47,477 bases of DNA, from positions 1 through 47,477 of the forward strand of contig NZ_JAJUIS010000012.1 in NCBI RefSeq assembly GCF_029267515.1. The letters run 5' to 3'. The translations under genes were made by a program, and so were the position numbers. The stretch is from Seleniivibrio woodruffii (GTDB taxonomy: Bacteria; Chrysiogenota; Deferribacteres; Deferribacterales; Geovibrionaceae). The notes beneath the pieces were generated by a model. It did not search any database. It was not told the DNA's origin and worked only from the letters and a program-made list of their open reading frames with translations. Positions 1-5,986 of this stretch are shown here, in pieces; positions within the stretch are counted from its first letter, which is position 1, and each line of letters starts with the position of its first letter.

Positions 1-43
1 CGGAGTGTGAGCGAGATACGGCTTTATGCCGGGCGAGCGTTGG

Positions 44-71
44 AAAAAAATGACACGGACGTCATTTTTTT
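44..71. terminator. Bidirectional terminator-like inverted repeat
   Basis: An A-run plus ATGAC (44-54) pairs with GTCAT plus a T-run (61-71) around the loop ACGGAC. The A/T runs on both sides would let it work in either direction. It would end transcription entering from the left of the window and isolate the ECF promoter just downstream. Confidence 0.6.
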
Positions 72-82
72 CGTAACTTATC

Positions 83-110
83 TGTAACCTTTATTCATGC
101 CATTCGTTAT
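83..110 (+). promoter_or_regulatory. ECF-type promoter for the Gly/Ser/His-rich gene
   Basis: TGTAACC (83-89), a 15-bp spacer and CGTTAT (105-110) form a pattern typical of ECF sigma promoters, which combine an AAC-containing -35 with a CGT-type -10. No good sigma-70 -35/-10 pair is visible in the same place. An ECF sigma gene lies directly downstream at 601, so self-module control is a natural inference. A related GTAACTT occurs ten bases upstream. No expression data support it. Confidence 0.5.
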
Positions 111-148
111 GTAAGTACAAACACCCTATAGTAACAAGGAGACACAAA

Positions 149-556
149 ATGAGAAAAGTTATTTCAGTTTTAACAGTGGCTATAATGGTTATGGCAGCAG
201 GACAGGCTTTTGCAGGCAAAGGCAGCATGGGAGGACACGGAGGCGGTCACGGTCACGGCAGTTCGTCTTCTTCAGGCGGATCATCTTCAAGTGGTTCTTC
301 TTCAGGTGGTTCTTCTTCAGGCGGTTCTTCCTCCGGCGGAACAGGTTCCTCATCCGGAGCAGGAGCATCCGGCGGTCACGGTTCACAGGCTGGCGGGCAC
401 GGCGACGGCACAGGTTCACACCCCGCAGACGGAACAGGAATGGGCAACAAATACAACTATGACGTGAACCACCCCGCAACTGACACTACGACTGACACTA
501 CGACTGACACTACTACAGATACAACAACTGAAACAGATCCCTCATTCTCAATGTAA
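149..556 (+). CDS. Secreted Gly/Ser/His-rich low-complexity protein
   Basis: This is a 135-residue protein of unknown function. Residues 1-22 form a signal peptide ending in GQAFA. The mature part starts with a Gly/His stretch (GGHGGGHGHG), continues with repeated SSSGG units and a second Gly/His patch, and ends in TDTT repeats encoded by 12-bp tandem DNA repeats. The many histidines could bind metal, and the Ser/Gly part is probably disordered; both are inferences. AAGGAG lies before the ATG. Its composition echoes the C-terminal tail of the secreted protein at 1949-2758, which ends the neighbouring sigma-factor operon. The ECF-like promoter upstream suggests that it is a target of that sigma factor. 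Confidence 0.8.
   Translation: MRKVISVLTVAIMVMAAGQAFAGKGSMGGHGGGHGHGSSSSSGGSSSSGSSSGGSSSGGSSSGGTGSSSGAGASGGHGSQAGGHGDGTGSHPADGTGMGNKYNYDVNHPATDTTTDTTTDTTTDTTTETDPSFSM
479..514 (+). repeat. Three tandem 12-bp repeats encoding TDTT units
   Basis: ACTGACACTACG occurs at 479-490 and 491-502, followed by a copy with one change at 503-514. The repeats are in frame and encode Thr/Asp units at the C-terminus of the secreted protein. Copy number could change by slippage without a frameshift. Confidence 0.85.
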
Positions 557-563
557 GAAACAT

Positions 564-592
564 TTGGCGGGGGCTTAAGCCCCCGCTATAAT
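564..592 (+). promoter_or_regulatory. Sigma-70-type promoter for the ECF sigma gene
   Basis: TTGGCG (564-569), a 17-bp spacer and a perfect TATAAT (587-592) stand directly before the ATG at 601. The expected transcription start at about 599 would leave almost no leader, and no strong Shine-Dalgarno precedes the ATG, so a leaderless mRNA is possible. The spacer is almost entirely the hairpin at 567-586. Confidence 0.5.
567..586. terminator. Perfect GC-rich palindrome, terminator or operator
   Basis: GCGGGGGC (567-574) and GCCCCCGC (579-586) pair perfectly around TTAA. It follows the stop of the Gly/Ser/His-rich gene, so it may end that transcript. It lacks a T-run and lies exactly between the -35 and -10 of the next promoter, so a DNA-binding or regulatory role is equally possible. 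Confidence 0.55.
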
Positions 593-600
593 AGAGACAT

Positions 601-1083
601 ATGAAACACAACACAGCACTGACGGCTTTTTTTGAGCAGAACAGGCAGAAACTTTTTGCCTATCTGATAAGACTTTCGGGAAACACTCACGAAGCTGAGG
701 ACGTTTTTCAGGATACCTTTATCAGATATGCGCAAACCTATCCTGATCAGCAAAATCCGGCATTGTTATACACTGTGGCAAAGAACATCTTTCTGGACGG
801 ACGGCGGAAAAACAGATTTTCCGATATGCCGGAAGGATATGAACCCGCAGACGAAAAAAGCCCTGAAAGCATACTTATATGCAGACAGGCGCAGGACAGA
901 CTTAAAACAGCCATGGACAAGCTGCCGCAGGACGAACGAAGCCTGCTCGCCATGGCAGGTGCGGAAGGGCTTAAATACGAAGAGATAGCACAGGCGGCGG
1001 GACTTTCCGTTGCCAATGTGAAAGTAAAGATACACAGAGCCAGACAAAGACTGAGGGCTTTACTGGAGGTTTCAGATGGATAA
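601..1083 (+). CDS. ECF-family RNA polymerase sigma factor
   Basis: This 160-residue protein has the size of an ECF sigma factor. Region 2 spans about residues 5-75 (TALTAFFEQNRQKLFAYLIR, then EAEDVFQDTFIR and a YTVAKNIFLDGRR segment). Region 4 spans about 98-155 (MDKLPQDERSLLAMAGAEG, then the helix-turn-helix with YEEIAQAAGLSVANVKVKI). It directs RNA polymerase core to alternative promoters. Its stop overlaps the start of the next gene (1076), a membrane anti-sigma-like protein, which is the usual arrangement for a sigma held inactive at the membrane. It seems to be transcribed from a housekeeping-type promoter, while the ECF-like promoter lies before the gene at 149. The ECF subgroup was not determined. 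Confidence 0.93.
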   Translation: MKHNTALTAFFEQNRQKLFAYLIRLSGNTHEAEDVFQDTFIRYAQTYPDQQNPALLYTVAKNIFLDGRRKNRFSDMPEGYEPADEKSPESILICRQAQDRLKTAMDKLPQDERSLLAMAGAEGLKYEEIAQAAGLSVANVKVKIHRARQRLRALLEVSDG

Positions 1084-1639
1084 CAGAGATATTCTTATCA
1101 GCCAGTACATTGACGACGAACTGAGTCTTGAGGAAAAAGCGGAGTTCGTCAAAGAGATAAACAGGGACGACTTTTTCTGCACAGAAACACTCTCAATGCT
1201 GGACACGGAGATGCTTATGGCGGGAATGACGCCTCAGGCACCGCCTGTTCCTGAGATAAAGGCGGAGCGCAGACAGATTTTCACCCCCGCTTCCGTGATG
1301 TCTTTTGCGGCACTGGCGGCATCTCTGATTGTCGCTTTAAAAGTGTTTATGTTTGCCCCTATGCCGGAACAGCATAAGGGAGAATACAGATTCGTCGTGC
1401 ACATGCCTGATGCCGGACACGTCGCACTGGCGGGCAGTTTCTCCGACTGGCAGAGCATAGACATGAAACCTGTGGGCAACGGATACTGGCAGGTGAGCGT
1501 ACCACTTGAAAAAGGTGAATATACATACACCTATATACTTGACGGAAAGATAAAAATAGCCGATCCTGCATCACCTGCAAAACAGGTGGACGACTTCGGC
1601 GGGGAAAACTCCGTAATAACCATCGGGAGCGATATCTGA
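1076..1639 (+). CDS. Anti-sigma-like membrane protein with CBM48/E-set domain
   Basis: The protein has 187 residues. The N-terminus (about 1-50, with SQYIDDELSLEEKAEF) resembles the start of anti-sigma factors, but no HxxxCxxC zinc motif is seen. A single membrane segment lies at about 73-93. The remainder (about 104-184) resembles a glycogen-binding or isoamylase-type early-set domain, with a GSFSDWQ motif around W125, W138 in GYWQV, and YTYILDG. With the N-terminus inside the cell, this domain would sit in the periplasm. It overlaps the sigma gene by 8 bp, which fits a sigma/anti-sigma pair. The likely role is to bind the sigma factor inside and sense a ligand outside; the ligand is unknown and carbohydrate binding is not shown. 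The DDFGG motif near the end recurs in the next protein. Confidence 0.75.
   Translation: MDNRDILISQYIDDELSLEEKAEFVKEINRDDFFCTETLSMLDTEMLMAGMTPQAPPVPEIKAERRQIFTPASVMSFAALAASLIVALKVFMFAPMPEQHKGEYRFVVHMPDAGHVALAGSFSDWQSIDMKPVGNGYWQVSVPLEKGEYTYTYILDGKIKIADPASPAKQVDDFGGENSVITIGSDI
1625..1638 (+). promoter_or_regulatory. Shine-Dalgarno GGGAG and CTG start of the lipoprotein
   Basis: GGGAG (1625-1629) stands six bases before CTG at 1636, within the end of the previous gene. Translation from this CTG gives a complete lipoprotein signal. The later GTG at 1687 would remove the signal and the lipobox. No ATG, GTG or TTG lies at the right place in this frame. Confidence 0.5.
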
Positions 1640-1947
1640 GGATATTAACGGCACTGCTTCTGACTTTTCTTGCAGGCTGCGCGGCAGTGGAATTTAAAAC
1701 GGAAAATTCTGTAATGAAAGGATATTTCCGTGTTAAAGACGCGAATAGCGTAGCTTTCTATTCGTCCTCGGACGGATTTACGAAAAACGAAGCGGTGAAA
1801 CAGGGAAAAATATGGACGGTAACTATACCTGAAAGCAGGGAGTTTACCTATTACCTCGAAAAAGACGGCGAAATATACCTGCCCGAATGCGAGATGAAAC
1901 AGCAGGACGATTTCGGCGGCACCGTCTGCGTGTACCAGGAGGACTGA
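1636..1947 (+). CDS. Small lipoprotein with CBM48/E-set-like domain, probable CTG start
   Basis: Starting at CTG 1636 gives 103 residues: RILTALLLTFLAGC forms a hydrophobic signal ending in a good lipobox (LAGC), followed by an about 85-residue mature domain. The mature part parallels the E-set domain of the preceding protein: a short beta-rich stretch, KIWTVTIPE aligned to YWQVSVPLE, FTYYLEKDG aligned to YTYILDGK, and a shared DDFGG near the end. The two genes therefore look like a domain duplication, one copy tethered to the inner membrane and the other to a lipid anchor. They might compete for a ligand or bind each other (inference). A conventional caller would start at GTG 1687 and lose the signal. 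The gene overlaps the previous stop and lies 1 bp before the next ATG. Confidence 0.7.
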   Translation: MRILTALLLTFLAGCAAVEFKTENSVMKGYFRVKDANSVAFYSSSDGFTKNEAVKQGKIWTVTIPESREFTYYLEKDGEIYLPECEMKQQDDFGGTVCVYQED

Positions 1948-1948
1948 G

Positions 1949-2758
1949 ATGAGGTTTTTTGCATTGCTGATTTTGCTGCTGACAGCCGTTCCGGCTTTGG
2001 CTGATATATACGATAATCTTGGACGGACGGCTGAAAAGAACGGCGTGGAAAAGTCACTCGCTGCGAAACTCACAGAGCGTACCAGAACTGCGGGATACGT
2101 CAGCGAAGCCGTGAGCGCCATTGAAAACGCGCTGAACGCACAGATAGGCATGTCCGCAACACGGGTCAGCGAAAAGGTTCTGGAGGGAATTGCCAAAAGG
2201 GTTCAGCAGCAGGCGGTGGCAAACGCAGCCCTGAAAGTTAAGGCCAGATACGAAACGGCATACGCTGTTGCTAAACAGGCGGGGCTGAAAGGAAAACAGG
2301 CTGAAAACACTGCGGATATCGCAGCGGATGCGCTGGCTGCGGGGGCAAACGAAGCCTCCATGGCAAAAACGGCAAAAAGGCTTGCCTCCATGCAGCAGGA
2401 CAGAGAAAAATACGCCGTGGCAGTGATGGCTTTCTACAGAGACATGCTGAGATACGGCGTCAAGGAAACAAGCGCGGCGGGCATTGCCGACGAATCGCTG
2501 AATAAACTATCCGCGGAAGAGATAACAGAATACAGACATCACTTTATGAAGAACGCAGGCACAAACGCTCAGAGCATGGCGGAAACCATGCACAGCCACA
2601 TTGAACACGGTAACTCCGCATCGTCCATGGGGTCGTCGGGCGGACATGGCGGAAGTGAAGGTCACGGATCCGGCGGAAGCTCCGGAGGGGGTTCCGGAGG
2701 CGGGCACGGCGGCGGCGGGCATGGCGGCAGCGGCGGGCATGGCGGCAAATCCAAATAA
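1949..2758 (+). CDS. Secreted helical protein with Gly/His-rich tail
   Basis: This 269-residue protein is not a family I recognise. Residues 1-19 are a signal peptide ending in VPALA. Residues about 20-215 are strongly alpha-helical and Ala-rich, with few aromatic residues. The last 50 or so residues are low-complexity Gly/Ser/His (SSMGSSGGHGG, then GGGHGGGGHGGSGGHGG). That tail is like the body of the protein at 149-556, so the two secreted proteins at either end of the sigma module share a module and perhaps a partner, surface or metal. AGGAGG lies just before the ATG. It is the last gene of the operon and is followed by a terminator. Confidence 0.75.
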   Translation: MRFFALLILLLTAVPALADIYDNLGRTAEKNGVEKSLAAKLTERTRTAGYVSEAVSAIENALNAQIGMSATRVSEKVLEGIAKRVQQQAVANAALKVKARYETAYAVAKQAGLKGKQAENTADIAADALAAGANEASMAKTAKRLASMQQDREKYAVAVMAFYRDMLRYGVKETSAAGIADESLNKLSAEEITEYRHHFMKNAGTNAQSMAETMHSHIEHGNSASSMGSSGGHGGSEGHGSGGSSGGGSGGGHGGGGHGGSGGHGGKSK

Positions 2759-2762
2759 TACA

Positions 2763-2795
2763 TAAGGGGTACGCAGAAGCGTGCCCTTTTTTGTT
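2763..2795 (+). terminator. Rho-independent terminator of the sigma operon
   Basis: A hairpin formed by AAGGGGTACGC and GCGTGCCC around AGAA is followed by TTTTTTG. It lies five bases after the stop of the Gly/His-tailed protein. Confidence 0.75.
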
Positions 2796-2812
2796 TCCAT
2801 TCAAAATATCTA

Positions 2813-2840
2813 TTGCGCTAATTCTATTATAGAATATACT
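2813..2840 (+). promoter_or_regulatory. Promoter of the tetR-efflux operon
   Basis: TTGCGC (2813-2818), a 16-bp spacer and TATACT (2835-2840) make a fair sigma-70 promoter. The predicted start falls inside the palindrome at 2842-2859, as expected for autorepression. Confidence 0.55.
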
Positions 2841-2841
2841 G

Positions 2842-2859
2842 ACTGACTACTCAGTCAGT
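2842..2859. promoter_or_regulatory. Palindromic TetR-type operator
   Basis: ACTGACT and AGTCAGT form perfect 7-bp arms around ACTC, with an additional upstream ACTG repeat. Its position between the -10 and the start codon, in front of a TetR gene, points to the operator of that repressor. It also abuts the GTGGGG ribosome-binding region. Confidence 0.7.
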
Positions 2860-2869
2860 GGGGTGCATT

Positions 2870-3454
2870 TTGACCAAAAGACAAAAGATTCTGCGCGAAG
2901 CGGCAAGACTCTTTGCGGAAAAGGGGTTCATCGAAACCAGTACGCAGGAGATAGCCGAGGCGGCTGAAACCGCAACAGGAACAATCTTTTACCATTTCGC
3001 CACCAAAGAGGGGATACTCAAGGAGATATACGTCAGCCTTATCAACGAGTACCTCGAAGCCATGGCGCAGACCGCAGGATCTGCCGGAACGGGACTTGGC
3101 GCAGTTGAAAAGATTCTGCGGATGCATTTTGCCTTCGCAAGGGACTATCGCTCGGAATTTACCGTGTGTCACAGGGACATGCCGGCTCAGATAGTATTCG
3201 ACGACACCCGCCGCGACACAATGCGCAGAAACACCGACAGAAGCATAGCCATCATCAGGGATGCAATAGAAAGGGGCATAGCCGACGGCTCCGTCCGCCC
3301 CGACGCGGATCCTGTGAACGATGCGAAGCTGATTAAGGCGATGCTCCTTGGAACAGCCAGAATGACCCACCTTTCAGTGACAGAGTTTGACGACGCAGAG
3401 AAAACAACATGCGATTTCTGCATGTCTGCGCTCAAAAACAGAGGTATAGAATGA
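2870..3454 (+). CDS. TetR/AcrR-family transcriptional regulator
   Basis: This is a 194-residue regulator when started at TTG 2870, giving the standard opening MTKRQKILREAARLFAEKGF. GGGG lies six bases upstream. The alternative GTG at 2858 would start inside the operator and has no Shine-Dalgarno. The N-terminal helix-turn-helix covers residues about 5-50 (TSTQEIAEAAETATGTIFYH, the classic TetR recognition helix). The rest is the helical ligand-binding and dimer domain. It is the first gene of an efflux operon and overlaps the next gene by ATGA, so it most likely represses the operon until a toxic ligand binds. The ligand is unknown. Confidence 0.9.
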   Translation: MTKRQKILREAARLFAEKGFIETSTQEIAEAAETATGTIFYHFATKEGILKEIYVSLINEYLEAMAQTAGSAGTGLGAVEKILRMHFAFARDYRSEFTVCHRDMPAQIVFDDTRRDTMRRNTDRSIAIIRDAIERGIADGSVRPDADPVNDAKLIKAMLLGTARMTHLSVTEFDDAEKTTCDFCMSALKNRGIE

Positions 3455-4917
3455 TACGTTTTATTTTATTCATGCTATTTGCATTTCCGGCACTGTGCTT
3501 CGCCGGAACCCTCACCCTGCGGGATGCCATCGCCACAGGGCTTCAAAACAGCTACTCCGTCATGATCCAGAAGAGCGCCGCAGACGCGGTGCATGGCAAC
3601 GTGACCGCTGAGGATGCGAAGTTCGATCCCGTTGCTGGCGCTTCCGTGTCAGCGGGCGGTTCTAATACGCCCACATCATACGCCCCCTATAACATGGACT
3701 ATCTTAAACAGAGGAACCTCACTGCCGCCGCCGAGCTGGAAAAACTCCACAGAAGCGGTATGACCGGAAAATTCTCCCTTGAAACATCGAAACTCGGCAC
3801 TAACGATCCTTACGAGGAGCTTGACCCTCAGTACAGAACAGTTTTTTTAATGAACATAACCCAGCCGCTCCTAAAAAACTACGGCAGGGATATCAACGCC
3901 ACAGGGCTGAAAAACGCCGAGCTTTCATTCAAACAGGCACAGTTTGACCTCTACGCCAGAATGACAGAAACCGCCGCGCAGATTGAAACAGCTTACTACG
4001 CCCTCGTGCGTGCACAGGACGTTCTTACGCTGTCGAAAAAATCGGAAGAACTGGCGAAAAACCTTCTGGATTCAGACAGAAAACGCTTCAACGCAGGGAT
4101 AATTCCCATAACCGAGGTGCAGGAGGCGGAAACGGCACTTGCAGGAAGACGCGAACAGACGGTCAACGCTCAGTCTGCTGTGAAAACGGCTGAGATAGCC
4201 CTCGAAAACCTCATCAACGCTCCTCTTAACGGTCAGACAGAGGATATCCGACCGACATTTATAAACCCCGACGAGGATGGATTCTATAAAACCGCCCTCA
4301 CTGTCAGCCCCGAAATAGAGAAGCAGCGCACAGAGCTTGAAAAAAGGGACATCACCATAAAATATCTCAAAAATCAGGAACTTCCCGAACTGGATGCAAC
4401 GGCTGCCCTTGGAGTCATAGGGCTTTCCGGCAACCCGACGGCTTCGAACCATTTTGACGGCACCTATCATGATTCGCTGTCCGATATGACAGAAGGGGAC
4501 GGTTTCGAATGGCAGCTCGGACTGAGTGTGTCATACCCGCTGGGAGCAAGGGGTGCAAAAGCCCGCACAGCGTCAGCAGCCGCAGAGAAGATGCGCGCGG
4601 TATACACGCTGAAAAAGCTGGAGCAGGACACCAGAGCACAGATACGCACCGCCTCGACAGCTATGAAGAGCGGGCACGACAGATACGACATTGCACAGGA
4701 TTTCGTACGGCTTGCCGACGTGACCCTTACGCAGGAGATGAAAAAACTCGGCGAAGGGCTTTCGGACACCTTCCGCGTCCTGAAATTTCAGGAAGACCTC
4801 ACCGATGCCAGAATACGCGCCGTAAACGCCCTTTATGACTACAGAAAGGGCGAAGCCGAACTTTACAGATCAGCCGGAACGAGCCTTGACCGTTTCGGTT
4901 TCAAAACGGGGGAATAG
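3451..4917 (+). CDS. TolC-like outer-membrane efflux protein
   Basis: This 488-residue protein has a signal peptide (FILFMLFAFPALCFA) followed by TLTLRDAIATGLQNSYSVM, a typical start of the outer membrane efflux protein family, and two long coiled-coil helical repeats. It forms the outer-membrane channel of a tripartite pump. I start it at ATG 3451, which overlaps the TetR stop as ATGA; an upstream in-frame ATG at 3409 would put a non-signal extension inside tetR. Its stop is directly followed by the ATG of the membrane-fusion gene. Confidence 0.9.
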   Translation: MIRFILFMLFAFPALCFAGTLTLRDAIATGLQNSYSVMIQKSAADAVHGNVTAEDAKFDPVAGASVSAGGSNTPTSYAPYNMDYLKQRNLTAAAELEKLHRSGMTGKFSLETSKLGTNDPYEELDPQYRTVFLMNITQPLLKNYGRDINATGLKNAELSFKQAQFDLYARMTETAAQIETAYYALVRAQDVLTLSKKSEELAKNLLDSDRKRFNAGIIPITEVQEAETALAGRREQTVNAQSAVKTAEIALENLINAPLNGQTEDIRPTFINPDEDGFYKTALTVSPEIEKQRTELEKRDITIKYLKNQELPELDATAALGVIGLSGNPTASNHFDGTYHDSLSDMTEGDGFEWQLGLSVSYPLGARGAKARTASAAAEKMRAVYTLKKLEQDTRAQIRTASTAMKSGHDRYDIAQDFVRLADVTLTQEMKKLGEGLSDTFRVLKFQEDLTDARIRAVNALYDYRKGEAELYRSAGTSLDRFGFKTGE

Positions 4918-5985
4918 ATGAACGCCGAAGAATACTCTAAAAAACTCGAACAGCAGGCACAGAAACCTGCAAAAAAGAAAAAGACCATTCTCTATGCCGC
5001 GTTAACCGTAATCGCGGTACTGCTTCTGATACATTACACACCTAAACTCGTGTACGCGATGCACCACGAGACCACCGACAACGCCTTCGTAAAGGGCGAT
5101 ATGGTGCCCGTCTCACCTCAGATAAAAGGAAAAATATCAAAAGTTTACATCGAAGACAACATGCAGGTGAAAAAGGGGGACATCCTCTTTGAGATAGAGA
5201 GTGACGACTACTCCATAGCCCTTGCCAAAAGCCGCGAAGAACTTGCAGCGGCTCAGGCGCAGATAGCCGCCATAGACGCATCCGCGGCACAGGCGCAGGA
5301 GAACATCAATCAGGCTCAGGCACTCCGCAACAAGGCGCAGTCCGAAAGAAACTTCGCCGACAAGGAACAGCAGCGCTATGCCCGCCTGGTATCAGAAAAC
5401 CTCGTGTCAAAGAACTCATACGACAGCGTTAATGCGAAAGCAGACGAAACTGCGGCTCAGTCTGCCGCGGCAGACGCATCCGTTAAGATAGCGCTGGCAA
5501 ACCTCGCCACCATACAGGCGAACAGGAAAGCTGCGGAATTTAAAGCCGCATCCGCAATGCAGGCTGTGAAGGCGGCGGAGCTTGACCTTGAGCGCACCGT
5601 AATCCGCGCACCCCGCAGCGGACACATAGGACAGAACAACGTTAAGGTCGGCAGATTCGTCCAGCCCGGTCAGACAGTCATTTCACTTGTGGGTTCTGAA
5701 AAGCTCTGGATTGAGGCGAACTTCAAAGAAACACAGCTAAACCATATCCGCGTGGGTCAGAAGGTTGAGATAAAGGCTGACGCATATCCGGACATGAAGA
5801 TCGAGGGGCATGTGGACAGCATCCAGCCCGGCACAGGTTCGGCATTCAGCCTGCTTCCGGCGGAGAACGCAACGGGCAACTTCGTTAAAGTCGTTCAGCG
5901 CGTTCCCGTCAAAATACTCATAGACGGTGACGCGGGACTCCTTGTCCCCGGTCTGTCCGTGGAACCCAGCGTAAAAATAAAATAA
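4918..5985 (+). CDS. EmrA-like membrane fusion protein of efflux pump
   Basis: This 355-residue HlyD/EmrA-family periplasmic adaptor has one N-terminal membrane segment (about 23-41) and then TTDNAFVKGDMVPVSPQIKG, the EmrA-type start of the lipoyl-like domain. A long Ala/Gln-rich coiled coil (about 95-215) reaches toward TolC. The returning lipoyl half contains RTVIRAPRSGHIG, followed by a beta-barrel domain (VSLVGSEKLWIEANFKETQL). It couples the inner-membrane transporter at 5987 with the outer-membrane channel at 3451. It begins immediately after the tolC-like stop and ends one base before the transporter, so the genes are translationally coupled. Confidence 0.92.
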   Translation: MNAEEYSKKLEQQAQKPAKKKKTILYAALTVIAVLLLIHYTPKLVYAMHHETTDNAFVKGDMVPVSPQIKGKISKVYIEDNMQVKKGDILFEIESDDYSIALAKSREELAAAQAQIAAIDASAAQAQENINQAQALRNKAQSERNFADKEQQRYARLVSENLVSKNSYDSVNAKADETAAQSAAADASVKIALANLATIQANRKAAEFKAASAMQAVKAAELDLERTVIRAPRSGHIGQNNVKVGRFVQPGQTVISLVGSEKLWIEANFKETQLNHIRVGQKVEIKADAYPDMKIEGHVDSIQPGTGSAFSLLPAENATGNFVKVVQRVPVKILIDGDAGLLVPGLSVEPSVKIK

Positions 5986-5986
5986 T

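Noticed and set aside
1-53. Open frame entering the window and stopping at TGA 51-53, or a second frame stopping near 87-89
   Set aside because: Only 17 to 29 codons are visible with no recognisable motif, and the region reads better as intergenic sequence leading to a terminator.
149-556. Gly/Ser repeats of the first gene as a CRISPR or non-coding repeat
   Set aside because: Repeats are in frame behind a signal peptide and a Shine-Dalgarno, so they are coding.
1645-2196. Minus-strand ORF of 183 codons opposite the lipoprotein and secreted genes
   Set aside because: Antisense shadow; the plus-strand genes have signal peptides, ribosome sites and overlaps expected of an operon.
2507-2804. 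Minus-strand ORFs opposite the Gly/His-rich tail
   Set aside because: Low-complexity GC-rich coding DNA opens antisense frames; the Ala-rich product has no support.
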